Below are positions 16,167 through 25,521 of a DNA stretch of 64,000 nt, one piece after another. Source of the DNA: Streptomyces tauricus (GTDB taxonomy: Bacteria > Actinomycetota > Actinomycetes > Streptomycetales > Streptomycetaceae); the NCBI RefSeq assembly GCF_014650955.1, contig NZ_BMVY01000033.1:1-64000 (forward strand), given 5' to 3'. The position numbers and the translations under genes were made by a program. Below the pieces are notes generated by a model that saw only the letters and a program-made list of their open reading frames with translations, had not been told where the DNA came from and ran no database searches. Position 1 is the stretch's first letter; each line of letters starts with the position of its first letter.

Positions 16167-18538
16167 CGGGCGAAGTCCCGCAGCGTGACGGAACCACCGG
16201 ACTTCAGCGTCACCGTGCGGGACGAGCGGCCGTACGCGACCGTGGTCGTCCGCCCTCCGACACTGCGGATACGGGCCTCGGTCGGTCTGCCGTCGCGCCA
16301 GCGCAGGTCGACGACGAAGCCGCCCCGCGCGCCGACTCCCGTGACGGAACCCGACTTCGCCCAGGCGTCGGGCAGGGCCGGGAGCAGTTCCAGGTGACCG
16401 GGACGCGAGTACACCAGCATCTCGATCATCGCCGCGGGGGTGCCGAAGTTGGCGTCGATCTGGAAGATGCCGCGGCCCTTCTCGACCTCGTAGATGTCGA
16501 AGAGGTTCGGCGCGGAGCCGTTGCCGCCGTCGAAGGACGGGCGGAGGTTGTTGATGATGAGCTGGTAGGCGTTCTCCGCGTTCTTGAGCCGGGCCCAGCA
16601 CAGGCTGCGCCAGGCGTTCGCCCACCCGAAGCTCTCCATGCCGCGCGCGGTGAGAAGGGCGGTCGCGCCCTTGACGATCTCCGGCGGGGTGGAGTCGTCG
16701 GGGCGGATGCGGTCGCCGGGGAAGAGCCCGATGAGCGGGGAGAGGTGCCGGTGGGTGGTCTCGCCGAGGCTGTCGGGCGACATCCACTCCTCCAGCCAGC
16801 CCGTCTTCTCACTCACCTTCGGCAGGTAGAGCCGCTCCTGGAGGCCGCCGATGGTCTCCGCGTAGGCGGAGTCCTTCTTCAACTCCCTCGCCGCCGTGCG
16901 GTAGTTGTCGAAGAGCGCCCACACCAGTTCCTGCGCGTAGGTGATGCCCTGGGCGTCCTGCGGGCCGTGCTCGGGCGACCAGTCGCGGTCGTCGATGAGC
17001 ACTTCCCGCGAGGTGCCGGGGAGGGTCGTGGTGATCAGCCGCGCCTCCCAGAACTCGCAGGCGCTCTTCAGGAGCGGGTAGATCCTCACCAGATGCGAGC
17101 GCGACCTGGTGAACTCGTAGTGCTCCCAAAGGCTCGCGCACAGCCAGGCGTTGCCCGCCGGATGCCACCACCAGCCGCTGCCGCCATGGATGTTGGTGGA
17201 GAACGCGACGGCCCAGCCGGCGACCTTCCCGGTGGAGTTGCGGTAGCGGTTGCGCGGATCGTTGAAGAGGTCCTGGGTGAGCTTCTTCCAGGACGGGAAC
17301 TGCGCGAGGCAGTAGTCGGTGAGCGCGTCGAAGCTCTGGGACAGGCCCGCCCGGTCGGCCATCCAGTAGTTCATCTGGATGTTGATGTCGGTGTGGTAAT
17401 CACCCATCCAGTCCGGGTCGTTGCCGTCCAGCCACAGCCCCTGGAGGTTCAGCGGGAGGCTGCCACGGGACCCGGAGATCATCAGATAGCGACCGAACTG
17501 CAGGTAGGACGCCTCCAGTTCGGGATCGGGCGTGTCGTCCAGGGCCCGTGCCCTGATCCGCTCCCAGGTGTCCAGGGAGCGCTGTTCGTCGGACGAGGTG
17601 CCGAGCGACAGCTCCATCTGCTCGAACAGCGCCCGGTGGTCGGCCACATGGGTGCGCAGGAGCGTGCCCGCCGAGTGGGCCGCCGCCGCGGCGACCTTCG
17701 TGCGGGCCAGCTTCTCCGGGTCGAGGGAGGGGTCGCGGTAGTGGGCCGAGGCGTCCGGCGCGTAGTTGGTGCCGCCGCTCACCACCACGGTGAGGTCCTT
17801 GCACTCGCTGAACTCGATCAGCGCGTCCTTCACCCGGACACTGCCACCGGTCCCGTACGCCTTCACGGCCGCCCCGTAACGCAGCCCGTTCGGGAAGGCG
17901 GCGCCGAAGGAGGTGCCCCGGACGGTCTCTCCGTGCGTCCCGTCCAGGGTCACACTGCCGGTGTAGCGGCCACCGCCGCTCTGGGTGAAGTGCAGGACGA
18001 TCGCGTCGTCGGGGCGGCTGGCGAAGACCTGACGCTCGTACGTGACTCCGGAGCGGACGTACGACGTGCTGACCACGCCCTGCGCGAGGTCCAGGGTGCG
18101 CCGGTAGCCGGAGACGGCGGACAGGTCGTGGTCCGGGATGTCGACGGTGAGACGGCCGAGCAGGGTGAAGGAGCCGAAGTCGTCGCGGCCGTAGGGGAAC
18201 TGGCCGTCGGAGTCGAGGGTGTCGTTGAGTCCGCCGGTCCACATCGTGGCGTCGGTGATGAGCAGCAGTTCACGGCCGGGGTCGTTGCTCGCGAGGGCTC
18301 CGAGGCGGCCGTTGCCGATGGGCAGGCCCTGCTCGATCATCGAGTGCTCGTCGGCGGGCGCCTGCCACCACAACTGATCGCGCGAACTGCCCTTCGGGAG
18401 CGGCGCGTCGGTGGGCCGTCGCGGCGCGGCGGACGCGGTGAAGGCGGGCAGGCCGCCGAGGGCGGTGGCGACGCCGGTCGTGGCGGCGAGGGAGAGGAGT
18501 CTTCGTCGGCTGGGCTCGGCGGGGCGGCTCTTGTCCAT
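16163..18538 (-). CDS. GH95 family glycosidase (alpha-L-fucosidase / alpha-L-galactosidase), Tat-exported
   Basis: 791 residues. The Tat signal SRRRLLSLAATTG is at about 10-22. The layout is that of GH95: an N-terminal beta-sandwich (WWQAPADEHSMIEQGLPIGNGRLG) and an (alpha/alpha)6 barrel. WSPEHGP holds the likely general acid Glu 523, the INIQMNYW Asn pair lies near residue 390, and QIDANFG contains Asp 695. Known members release terminal alpha-1,2-L-fucose or L-galactose from xyloglucan, rhamnogalacturonan II or host glycans; which sugar cannot be decided here. It follows the GH27 gene by 60 bases and overlaps the esterase gene by four. Confidence 0.92.
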   Translation of the reverse strand: MDKSRPAEPSRRRLLSLAATTGVATALGGLPAFTASAAPRRPTDAPLPKGSSRDQLWWQAPADEHSMIEQGLPIGNGRLGALASNDPGRELLLITDATMWTGGLNDTLDSDGQFPYGRDDFGSFTLLGRLTVDIPDHDLSAVSGYRRTLDLAQGVVSTSYVRSGVTYERQVFASRPDDAIVLHFTQSGGGRYTGSVTLDGTHGETVRGTSFGAAFPNGLRYGAAVKAYGTGGSVRVKDALIEFSECKDLTVVVSGGTNYAPDASAHYRDPSLDPEKLARTKVAAAAAHSAGTLLRTHVADHRALFEQMELSLGTSSDEQRSLDTWERIRARALDDTPDPELEASYLQFGRYLMISGSRGSLPLNLQGLWLDGNDPDWMGDYHTDINIQMNYWMADRAGLSQSFDALTDYCLAQFPSWKKLTQDLFNDPRNRYRNSTGKVAGWAVAFSTNIHGGSGWWWHPAGNAWLCASLWEHYEFTRSRSHLVRIYPLLKSACEFWEARLITTTLPGTSREVLIDDRDWSPEHGPQDAQGITYAQELVWALFDNYRTAARELKKDSAYAETIGGLQERLYLPKVSEKTGWLEEWMSPDSLGETTHRHLSPLIGLFPGDRIRPDDSTPPEIVKGATALLTARGMESFGWANAWRSLCWARLKNAENAYQLIINNLRPSFDGGNGSAPNLFDIYEVEKGRGIFQIDANFGTPAAMIEMLVYSRPGHLELLPALPDAWAKSGSVTGVGARGGFVVDLRWRDGRPTEARIRSVGGRTTTVAYGRSSRTVTLKSGGSVTLRDFAR

Positions 18539-18598
18539 GGTGCGGCTCCAGGAGGAAGAGGGGTGACGAGAGGTGAGGAGAGGGTCGGGGAGCGGCGG

Positions 18599-20434
18599 TC
18601 AGGAGGACTTCGGTACGTCGATGCGGTCGATGTCCGGGGCGTAGCCGGAGCCGCTGTCGAAGGTGATCGTGTTGGTGCCCGCCTTCAGCGAGACGGGCAC
18701 GCTGACGGTCTCGGCGGTCCCCCAGTCCCCGGTGGAGGGCATCTTGTGGCTCGTCGAGCCGTTGCCGTTCGCGGAGACCTCGACGGAGCGGGGGTCACCG
18801 CTGACGTAGGCGACCTTCACCTGGTACGTGCCGGCCTTGGCGACGACGACGTCGTTGAAGCGGAGCTTGCCCCCGACGTAGAGGTTGCCGACCTTCTTGC
18901 CGCCCGAGCAGGCGGAGCAGTCGGCCACGGAGGCGTTCCCGCTGAGGGTGTTGGCGGCGGCCTCGGCCTCGTAACCGGTCGTGGCGAGCGCGGCGCCGCG
19001 CGGGGTCACGGTGAACAGCCGGGAGCCGTGCGCGGGCAGTGCCTGACTCACCTTGTCCTTGTAGGTGCCGAGGTTCTCGCGGTTCCACAGGTCCCGTACG
19101 GCTGCCTTGCCGGTGAAGCCGAGGGCGGCCCAGTCGGCGGAGACGGCGGCGGGCTTGTCGGCGAGGTTGAACAGGGCCACGGTGTAGCTGCCGTCGGCGT
19201 TCTTCGCGGCCCACACCTGCTGCGGGTTCGACGGTGTGATCGGCCGCGCGGGCGGCATGCTGCCCTGGTTGAGGGCGATGACCTCGCGGTTGGTCAGCAG
19301 CGACACCCCGTAGGAGTCGAGCTTGGTCAGGTCGTCACCGGTGTACAGCGGGGACTTGGCGATGGCCCACAGGGTGGCGTAGCTCTGGCGTTCCGCCTTG
19401 GTGAGGCCGTCCATCTCGCCGTTGCCGACATCCAGGGAGTCCAGGTCGTTCCAGCCGCCGGGGCCCGCGTGGCGGGTCCAGCCGGGGAGGTCGTCCCAGC
19501 GGTCGTCGACCGAGTTCTCCCAGCTGACGAGGGTGTTGCAGTAGCACTCGACGTCGGTGTCGATGCGCCAGCCGTTGGAGTACTTCTTCCAGTCGGCGAT
19601 CCGGCCTATGTCCAGCGACCAGGAGACCTCCAGGTGGATGGGCCTGCCGGTGGCGGCGATGGCCTTGTTCCAGGCGGCGACGTCGGCAACGTTGTCGTAC
19701 TGGTCGCCGTTCTTGCCGGAACCCGGCCCGACGCCGTCCAGTTTCAGGAAGTCGTAGCCCCAGTCGGCGAACAGCCGCGCCTGCGAGTCGACGTACTTCT
19801 GCGCGCAGGGGTTGGCGAAGTCGAGCTTGTAGGCGCTGTCCCAGCCGTTGGTGGTGCGCAGGTCGCCGTACACGATGTCGGCGGTCGTACAGTCACCGGC
19901 GTTCCAGATCGGCACCTTGCCCTCGCCGTACGCCTCCTTCTGCAGACCGACGGGCAGGTAGATGCCCGCCTTGAGACCCCTGCCGTGGATGTGGTCGGCG
20001 ACGGGTTTCATCCCGCGCGGGAAGCGCCCCGGGTCCGCCTTCTGGCGGCCGTACTCGTCGAAGCCGGGCTTCCAGGCCTGGTCCATCCACCAGCCGGCGT
20101 CGAGGTTGACGTACTCGTAGCCGAACGGCTTGAGCTTGGCCGCCAGCGCGTCCGCCTGCTTGAGGACGTTCTTCTCGGTGAGGTAGCTGTAGTCGCCGTC
20201 GGGGTTGAGCCCCGGGTACTTCGAGGACTGCATGCTCCAACTCGACCAGCCCATGTACGGCTTGGCCGCGAGGGCCGACGTACCGGCGGCCGACGTGGAG
20301 GTGGGGGCGGGGGTCGGCGTGGCAGCCTGCGCCGACGGGAGGGCGGCGGCCGTCGCGGCGGTGAGCGCCAGGACGAGAAGGGCTCTCAGCGAACGGCGGG
20401 CGGGGGCTGTGGGCGCGTACGAGGATGACCGCAT
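18599..20434 (-). CDS. GH27 alpha-galactosidase / beta-L-arabinopyranosidase with C-terminal CBM35
   Basis: 611 residues. A Sec-type signal (1-38, ending SAQA) and a Thr/Ser/Pro linker lead into a GH27 barrel starting at KPYMGWSSWS. The nucleophile is in DFLKLDG (Asp 233), the acid/base in GWRIDTD (Asp 292 or 294), and PGGWNDLD is conserved. A Greek-key domain (about 390-475) is followed by a CBM35-like module from YEAEAAANTL to DIDRIDV. GH27 enzymes remove terminal alpha-galactose or beta-L-arabinopyranose from arabinogalactan and galactomannan. ATG 20434 has GGAGG nine bases upstream. It directly follows the ROK regulator (62-base gap). Confidence 0.92.
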   Translation of the reverse strand: MRSSSYAPTAPARRSLRALLVLALTAATAAALPSAQAATPTPAPTSTSAAGTSALAAKPYMGWSSWSMQSSKYPGLNPDGDYSYLTEKNVLKQADALAAKLKPFGYEYVNLDAGWWMDQAWKPGFDEYGRQKADPGRFPRGMKPVADHIHGRGLKAGIYLPVGLQKEAYGEGKVPIWNAGDCTTADIVYGDLRTTNGWDSAYKLDFANPCAQKYVDSQARLFADWGYDFLKLDGVGPGSGKNGDQYDNVADVAAWNKAIAATGRPIHLEVSWSLDIGRIADWKKYSNGWRIDTDVECYCNTLVSWENSVDDRWDDLPGWTRHAGPGGWNDLDSLDVGNGEMDGLTKAERQSYATLWAIAKSPLYTGDDLTKLDSYGVSLLTNREVIALNQGSMPPARPITPSNPQQVWAAKNADGSYTVALFNLADKPAAVSADWAALGFTGKAAVRDLWNRENLGTYKDKVSQALPAHGSRLFTVTPRGAALATTGYEAEAAANTLSGNASVADCSACSGGKKVGNLYVGGKLRFNDVVVAKAGTYQVKVAYVSGDPRSVEVSANGNGSTSHKMPSTGDWGTAETVSVPVSLKAGTNTITFDSGSGYAPDIDRIDVPKSS

Positions 20435-20496
20435 GGGTCGGAACCTCCTGTGAGGGGTCGGGCTGTGCGGGGGTGTGGTGGTCGGGGGACGGCGGT

Positions 20497-21681
20497 TCAA
20501 CCCGTGCCGTGGGGCGGGCCGCCGATGAAGGACTGGATCGCGGTGGCCGCGGCGCCGCGGGCCCACTCGTCGAAGAGCAACGGCCGGGTCAGCAGGTCGC
20601 AGCGGGCGGCGGTGCCGAAGGCGGAGGCGGCGAAGGCGTCGCGGATCTGCTCGGCGAACAGGTCGTACGCGGCCAGGCCCTCGCCGGAGATGATCACGCG
20701 TTCGGGTCCCATGAGGTTGGCCACGGTCGCGATGGCCCGGCCGATCGCGTCCCCGGCCCGTGCGTAGACCTCGCGCGCGCCGGGGTCGCCCCGGCGGGCC
20801 AGTTCGAGGGCCTGCGCCGCGTCGGCCACCGGGAGACCCGTCGCGTCGCGTACCGCGGCGACGATCGCGGGGTCGGCGGCGATCGCCTCCGCGCAGCCCC
20901 GGTTTCCGCAGTGGCAGAGGGGGCCCGTGGGGTCGATGACCACGTGCCCGATCTCACCGGCGACGCCGTGGGCCCCCGAGACGACCTTGCCGTGCACGAC
21001 CAGCCCGCAGCCGATGCCCGCTCCGACCGTGACCACGGCGAAGTCGGACAGGCCCACGCCCGCGCCGAACCACTGCTCGGCGACGGTCAGGGCCCGCACG
21101 TCGTTGTCGACGGTGACCGGCAGTCCGGTCGTCATCTCCACCAGTTCGGCGAGGGGCAGATCGCGCCACTCCAGGAAGGGCGACAGCCGCACCTCGCCCG
21201 CGGCGCGGTCCACGTCACCGGAGACGGCGACGCCGATCCCCTGGACCTGGACACCGAACCCGTCGGCCTCCGCGAGGAGTTCGTGGACGAGGTCGGCGAC
21301 GGCGGTCAGTACGGGCTGCGGTTCACGGGCCGGCAGGGGCACATGGCGGGCGACCCTGATCCGGCAGCACAGGTCCGTCAGTACGGCGATGATCTCGTCG
21401 CCGGTCACCTTGACACCGATGAACAGGGCCCGGCCGCCGTCCACCCGGACGGAGTTGGCGGGCCGTCCCAGCGCGGGACGCGCCTCGTCACCGGCCTCCT
21501 CCACCAGGTATCCGGCCTCGATCAGCGGCCGGACCGCCTTGGTGACGGCGGCCGCCGACAGCCCCGCCCGGGCGGCCATGTCGGACCGGGTGAGCGGGCC
21601 GTGGGACAGCACGGTGGTGAAGATCTGGGCAGCGGCCGGCGTGTGGGCCGGGAACGCCTCGGTGCGAGGAGTCGAGCGCAT
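20497..21681 (-). CDS. ROK family transcriptional regulator
   Basis: 394 residues: an N-terminal MarR-like winged helix (about 15-65, RSDMAARAGLSAAAVTKAV) fused to a ROK sugar-kinase fold. The ROK zinc site is complete (CHCGNRGCAE, Cys 256, 258 and 263, with His 246 in the GEIGH segment), and the VDNDV segment has the catalytic-type Asp. Members are repressors released by a sugar, such as XylR and NagC. It heads the minus-strand glycosidase operon, so it should sense a product of pectin or arabinogalactan breakdown and control these exported enzymes. An AT-rich dyad sits just upstream. Confidence 0.93.
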   Translation of the reverse strand: MRSTPRTEAFPAHTPAAAQIFTTVLSHGPLTRSDMAARAGLSAAAVTKAVRPLIEAGYLVEEAGDEARPALGRPANSVRVDGGRALFIGVKVTGDEIIAVLTDLCCRIRVARHVPLPAREPQPVLTAVADLVHELLAEADGFGVQVQGIGVAVSGDVDRAAGEVRLSPFLEWRDLPLAELVEMTTGLPVTVDNDVRALTVAEQWFGAGVGLSDFAVVTVGAGIGCGLVVHGKVVSGAHGVAGEIGHVVIDPTGPLCHCGNRGCAEAIAADPAIVAAVRDATGLPVADAAQALELARRGDPGAREVYARAGDAIGRAIATVANLMGPERVIISGEGLAAYDLFAEQIRDAFAASAFGTAARCDLLTRPLLFDEWARGAAATAIQSFIGGPPHGTG

Positions 21682-21695
21682 GCCCGGAACCTAGG

Positions 21696-21728
21696 TTGAT
21701 TCTTTTCCGCCGTCAATGAAAGAAACAA
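21696..21728. promoter_or_regulatory. candidate ROK operator
   Basis: TTGATTCTTT (21696-21705) and AAAGAAACAA (21719-21728) form a 10-base inverted repeat with one mismatch and a 13-base centre. It is one of the few AT-rich patches in the window and lies 15 bases upstream of the ROK start. ROK repressors such as NagC and XylR bind similar TT-rich/AA-rich dyads. Autoregulation of the glycosidase operon is inferred. Confidence 0.6.
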
Positions 21729-21879
21729 AGATCGTTTTTAGTGAGGCACTTTGACCTTCACGGCTTGCAAGTAGGCATACGAACTGCCGAGTTGCCGATA
21801 GAACGAAGGCTTTGCTGGCCCGACTTCCGAATGCGGGAATACGGGTCCGCCGTCGGCGTCCCCCTGGCATGCTGCCCTC

Positions 21880-23622
21880 ATGCCGACGACATCGACAGGA
21901 CTGCGTATCGAGGCTCGTCGGCTCACCCAGCGGGTGCGCGGCGCGGGGCGCGTACTGCACGACGTGTCGGTCGACATCGCCCCCGGACGGATCGTCGTGA
22001 TCGCGGGCCGCAGTGGGGCGGGCAAGACGGTACTGCTGGAATCACTGGCGGGACTACGCGCGGCCGACGAAGGTGCGGTACTGCACGACGGCGCCCGACC
22101 GGGCGCGCCGGGACCGGAGTTCGGGTTCGTCCCGCAGGAGGACATCCTCCACCGGGACCTCCCGCTGCGCCGGACCCTGGTGTACGCCGCCGGTCTGCGG
22201 ATGCCCGCGGGGACCTCCGCCGCGTCGGTCACCGCGGCCGTGGACCGGGTCCTGGTCACCCTGGGACTGTCCCACCGGGCCGGCACCCCGGTGCGCGCGC
22301 TCAGCGGCGGGGAGCGCAAACGGGCCGGTATCGCCGCCGAGTTGCTCACCGGCCCGCGGGCGCTCTTCCTCGACGAACCGACCTCCGGGCTCGATCCGGT
22401 CACCGGCGCCGCCCTGCTGCGGACCCTGCGTTCGCTGGCCGAGGACGGCACCACCGTCGTACTGACCACCCACACCCTCGCCGATCTGCTCCGCGGCGAC
22501 CATGTCGTGTTCCTCTCCCCCGGCGGGCAGGTCGCGTACGCGGGTGAACCGGGCGGCCTGTGCGGGGCGTTCGGGGTGGACACGGTGGAGGACGTGTACG
22601 GCGTGGTGGCCGAGGGTGCCGTACCCGTCGGGGCCCGGCCCGCCGGTGGCGTGACCGCCGGCGGCACGCCCGACGGCCCGGTCTCCGGTGGGGTACGGGT
22701 CGGACCGGCGCCGGACGGGCCGGGCGTCCCCCGCACCGGCCCGGCGGCGCGGCCCGTCCCACGGCGGCGTGTCGGTGCCGTACGGCAGTGGTCCCTGCTC
22801 ACGCGCCGCGGCACCGCCCTGCTGGTGCACAACCGGCTCTCGGTCGCCGTGCTGGCGGGCTCGCCCGTGATGATCGTGGCGATGTTCGCGGTGCTGTTCC
22901 GCCCGGGGGCGTTCGACCCGGCGGACCCGGATCCGGGGTCGACCGCGATGATCGTGTTCTGGACGGCCTTCGGCGCCTTCTTCTTCGGGCTGACGTACGG
23001 ACTGCTGCAGATCTGCACGGAACTGCCCGTGCTGCGCCGCGAATGGCTGGCGGGCCTGCGCATCGGCCCGTACGTCGCCTCGAAGCTCACGATCATGCTG
23101 CCGGTGCTCGCCGCCGCGGACGCCCTGCTGCTCGCCGTACTGCGCGCCCTTGACCGGCTGCCCGCGGCGGGCTGGGACACCTACCTCTCCCTGTTCGTGT
23201 CGAGCGTGCTGGCCTCGGCGGCGGCGCTCGCCCTGGGCCTGCTCGCCTCGGCCGCGGTGACCGATCCCGGGCAGGCGACGCTGATGCTGCCGCTGCTGTG
23301 CTTCCCGCAGGTGCTCTTCTCGGGGGCCTTCGTGCCGGTTCCCCGGATGACGGCGGCCGGGGAGGCGATCAGCTGGGCGATGACGAACCGCTGGGCGTTC
23401 GAGGCACTCGGCGCCGGAGCCGGCCTCGAAGCGCTGTGGCGCGACGGGGCCTCCCGGCTGGGCCCGCCCCTGCTCGACTCGTACGACGACTCGTTCGCCG
23501 GCCCCGCCGCCCACGACTGGCTGATCCTCACGGGCTTCACGCTGGTGTTCCTGGCCGCGACATGGGCGGTACTGGCGCGCAAATGCCGGGACGGCGCGGC
23601 GCGCGCCCGGACGGGAGGCTGA
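21880..23622 (+). CDS. ABC exporter, ATPase fused to ABC-2 permease (ABCG-like half transporter)
   Basis: 580 residues. The N-terminal nucleotide-binding domain has Walker A GRSGAGKT (43-50), the Q-loop FVPQED, the signature LSGGERKR (141-148), Walker B FLDEP and an H-loop TTHTL. After a Gly/Pro linker (about 245-300) comes an ABC-2 membrane domain of six helices including LPLLCFPQVLFSGAFVPVP. The order ATPase-then-membrane matches eukaryotic ABCG and some streptomycete drug exporters. The substrate is unknown. It starts 198 bases right of the divergent ROK gene; ATG 21880 is the natural start. Confidence 0.92.
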   Translation: MPTTSTGLRIEARRLTQRVRGAGRVLHDVSVDIAPGRIVVIAGRSGAGKTVLLESLAGLRAADEGAVLHDGARPGAPGPEFGFVPQEDILHRDLPLRRTLVYAAGLRMPAGTSAASVTAAVDRVLVTLGLSHRAGTPVRALSGGERKRAGIAAELLTGPRALFLDEPTSGLDPVTGAALLRTLRSLAEDGTTVVLTTHTLADLLRGDHVVFLSPGGQVAYAGEPGGLCGAFGVDTVEDVYGVVAEGAVPVGARPAGGVTAGGTPDGPVSGGVRVGPAPDGPGVPRTGPAARPVPRRRVGAVRQWSLLTRRGTALLVHNRLSVAVLAGSPVMIVAMFAVLFRPGAFDPADPDPGSTAMIVFWTAFGAFFFGLTYGLLQICTELPVLRREWLAGLRIGPYVASKLTIMLPVLAAADALLLAVLRALDRLPAAGWDTYLSLFVSSVLASAAALALGLLASAAVTDPGQATLMLPLLCFPQVLFSGAFVPVPRMTAAGEAISWAMTNRWAFEALGAGAGLEALWRDGASRLGPPLLDSYDDSFAGPAAHDWLILTGFTLVFLAATWAVLARKCRDGAARARTGG

Positions 23623-23690
23623 GGCCTCTGGCTTCTGGGCTCTGGCCCCTGGGCCGGGCCCTGGGCCCAGGCCCCTGAGCCCGGAGCCCC

Positions 23691-23739
23691 GGGACCGGGG
23701 ACCGGGGACCGGGGACCGGGGACCGGGGACCGGGGACCG
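23691..23739. repeat. seven perfect GGGACCG heptamers
   Basis: Seven tandem copies of GGGACCG fill 23691-23739, within the 189-base gap between the ABC exporter stop and the convergent aminotransferase-fold gene. Flanking bases are further GGGCC/CTGG runs. A 7-base unit cannot keep a reading frame, which fits a non-coding location. It may be a slippage-made minisatellite or part of a terminator. Confidence 0.9.
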
Positions 23740-23811
23740 GAGCAGAGAGCGCAGGGCCCGGAGCGCGAGGCCCAAAACCCGGGGCACGGGGCGCGGGGCG
23801 CGGGCCCCGCG

Positions 23812-25299
23812 TCAGCAGCCCGCTCTCGCCTTCAGGCCGGATGCGCCCGGCACCCGGTCCCGGTAGGTCTCGCGTACGAAGTTCAGGAACGTGTCGATGT
23901 CCCTGGGCTGTGACGACAGCCCGAGCGAGACACGGACCGCGCCCGCCGACGGCAGGTGCAGCAGCTCCAGGTACTCCTCCAGGGAGGTGAGCCGACGGCG
24001 CGCTGCCGAGCGCAGCAGGCGGAGCGGCAGCGCGAAGGCCGCCTCGCCCGCGCCCGGATTGCAGAAGCAGCCCGTGCGCAGCGAGATGCCCCGCGAGGCG
24101 CTGTCGCGGGTGACGACCCGTTCGTCGACGACCCGGCCGTCGGCGTCCAGCAGATTGAGCGCGACGGTTCCGCCGCGGGCCACGAGGTCGCGCGGGCCGT
24201 ACACCCTGACCAGCGGGGAACCGTCACTGTGCCGCAACGCGCCGAGCCCCGCTAGGAGTTGGGCGGTCAACGCGGTCACATGGGCGTGCACCCGGTCCAT
24301 GCCGACGGCGTCGATCCACTCCAGCCCGGCCGTCACGTCGGGAATGGAGAGGAAGTTGACCGTGCCGTCCTCGAAGGCCGCCTCGTCGTCGGCGAGGACG
24401 TGCCACTGCGCCTGTGCGCTGACCGCGTAGATCGTGCCGCCGGAGAACCAGGGCCGGCGCAGCCGGGCGAGCGCGTCCCGGCGGGCGATCAGACTGCCGA
24501 CTCCGGTGGGGTGGCCGAAGACCTTGTACCAGCTGACGACGGTGAAGTCGGGGTGGTACCGGCTCAGATCGAGGGAGTTGGCGGGGACGAACGCGGCCGC
24601 GTCGAGCAGGACGTCGTAACCGCGCGCCTGGGCCGTCGCGATCCAGTCGAGCGGATGCTGGACGCCGGTGAAGTTGCTCTGCGCCGGGTACGCGAGCAGC
24701 CCCTGCCCGCGCTCGCCCGCTCGTGGTGGCCGTCGGCCGACGCCGCGTCCCCGCTCGGGCAGAGCGGCCCGCAGCCGCTGCTCGTCCACTCGGAGACCGG
24801 GGCCGCCCACGGGTACGTACGTCGTGCGCGCACCGCCTGAACGCGCGTACTCCCGGAGGCCGTTGACCGAGTTGTGGTTGTCGAGCGGCATGACCAGCCT
24901 GCTCCGGCGGCCGAAGGGGTACGCCTCGCCGACCAGGCGCAGCGCACCCGTCGCGTTCGGGGTGAAGATCACGGCGTACTCGGCCGGGTCGGCGTGGAAG
25001 TGGCGGAGCACGGCCCGGCGCGCCCGGGCCAGCAGCAGTCCCGAGGCGCGGGAGGCGGGGCTCTCGGAGTGCGGGTTCCCGAAGACACCGCCGGTGATCC
25101 GTGCGGCGCTCCCCCGGACGAGTGAGGCCGGTGCGAGGCCGGCTCCCGTGTGGTCGAGGTACGTGTGGCCGTCGGCGTCGAGATAGCCGAACTCCCGGCG
25201 CCGCAGCTCCGCGAGATCCGCGGGATCCGTACGCTTCGTGAGATCTGCCGGATCCGCGTCGCCGTCGGGTATGTGGCCGGTGGTCCCTGTCCTGTCCAC
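23812..25299 (-). CDS. class-V aminotransferase fold protein, cysteine desulfurase / Moco-sulfurase-like
   Basis: 495 residues of the NifS/SufS/molybdenum-cofactor-sulfurase PLP fold. The PLP Lys is in VSWYKVFGHPTG, an upstream DAAAFVPAN segment supplies the PLP Asp, and RTGCFCNPG matches the sulfurase active Cys loop. The N-terminal YLDHTGAGLAP and GNPHSESPASRAS motifs are typical of the Moco-sulfurase group. It may move sulfur from cysteine to a cofactor or natural product. The C-terminal MOSC domain of full Moco sulfurases is absent, so the acceptor is unclear. The start is uncertain within the Asp/Pro-rich first 30 residues. It is convergent with the ABC exporter. Confidence 0.85.
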   Translation of the reverse strand: MDRTGTTGHIPDGDADPADLTKRTDPADLAELRRREFGYLDADGHTYLDHTGAGLAPASLVRGSAARITGGVFGNPHSESPASRASGLLLARARRAVLRHFHADPAEYAVIFTPNATGALRLVGEAYPFGRRSRLVMPLDNHNSVNGLREYARSGGARTTYVPVGGPGLRVDEQRLRAALPERGRGVGRRPPRAGERGQGLLAYPAQSNFTGVQHPLDWIATAQARGYDVLLDAAAFVPANSLDLSRYHPDFTVVSWYKVFGHPTGVGSLIARRDALARLRRPWFSGGTIYAVSAQAQWHVLADDEAAFEDGTVNFLSIPDVTAGLEWIDAVGMDRVHAHVTALTAQLLAGLGALRHSDGSPLVRVYGPRDLVARGGTVALNLLDADGRVVDERVVTRDSASRGISLRTGCFCNPGAGEAAFALPLRLLRSAARRRLTSLEEYLELLHLPSAGAVRVSLGLSSQPRDIDTFLNFVRETYRDRVPGASGLKARAGC

Positions 25300-25521
25300 G
25301 GATCCTCCCCCATCAGGCCGGGCCCTCCCCGCGTGCCGGGGCGGGGCACGGTTCTCCTCACATGATGCTGAGATCCGTCCGGACAGGAAGGGGTTGCCGG
25401 TGATCGGCGCGTCCCCCGGCGCCCGGGCTCACCGGCGCGACCGCCCGGTCGCGGGGCCCCTGGGCCTGCGGGACGATGCGTAGAGGGCAGGGGAAGGGGG
25501 CGGACGAAGGAGCGAGCGGCG

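Noticed and set aside
16394..20428. Very long open frame (over 1300 codons) on the plus strand
   Set aside because: It lies antisense to GH95 and GH27, has Val/Gly/Arg/Glu-rich random composition and no domain. It is a third-position GC shadow of the minus-strand genes.
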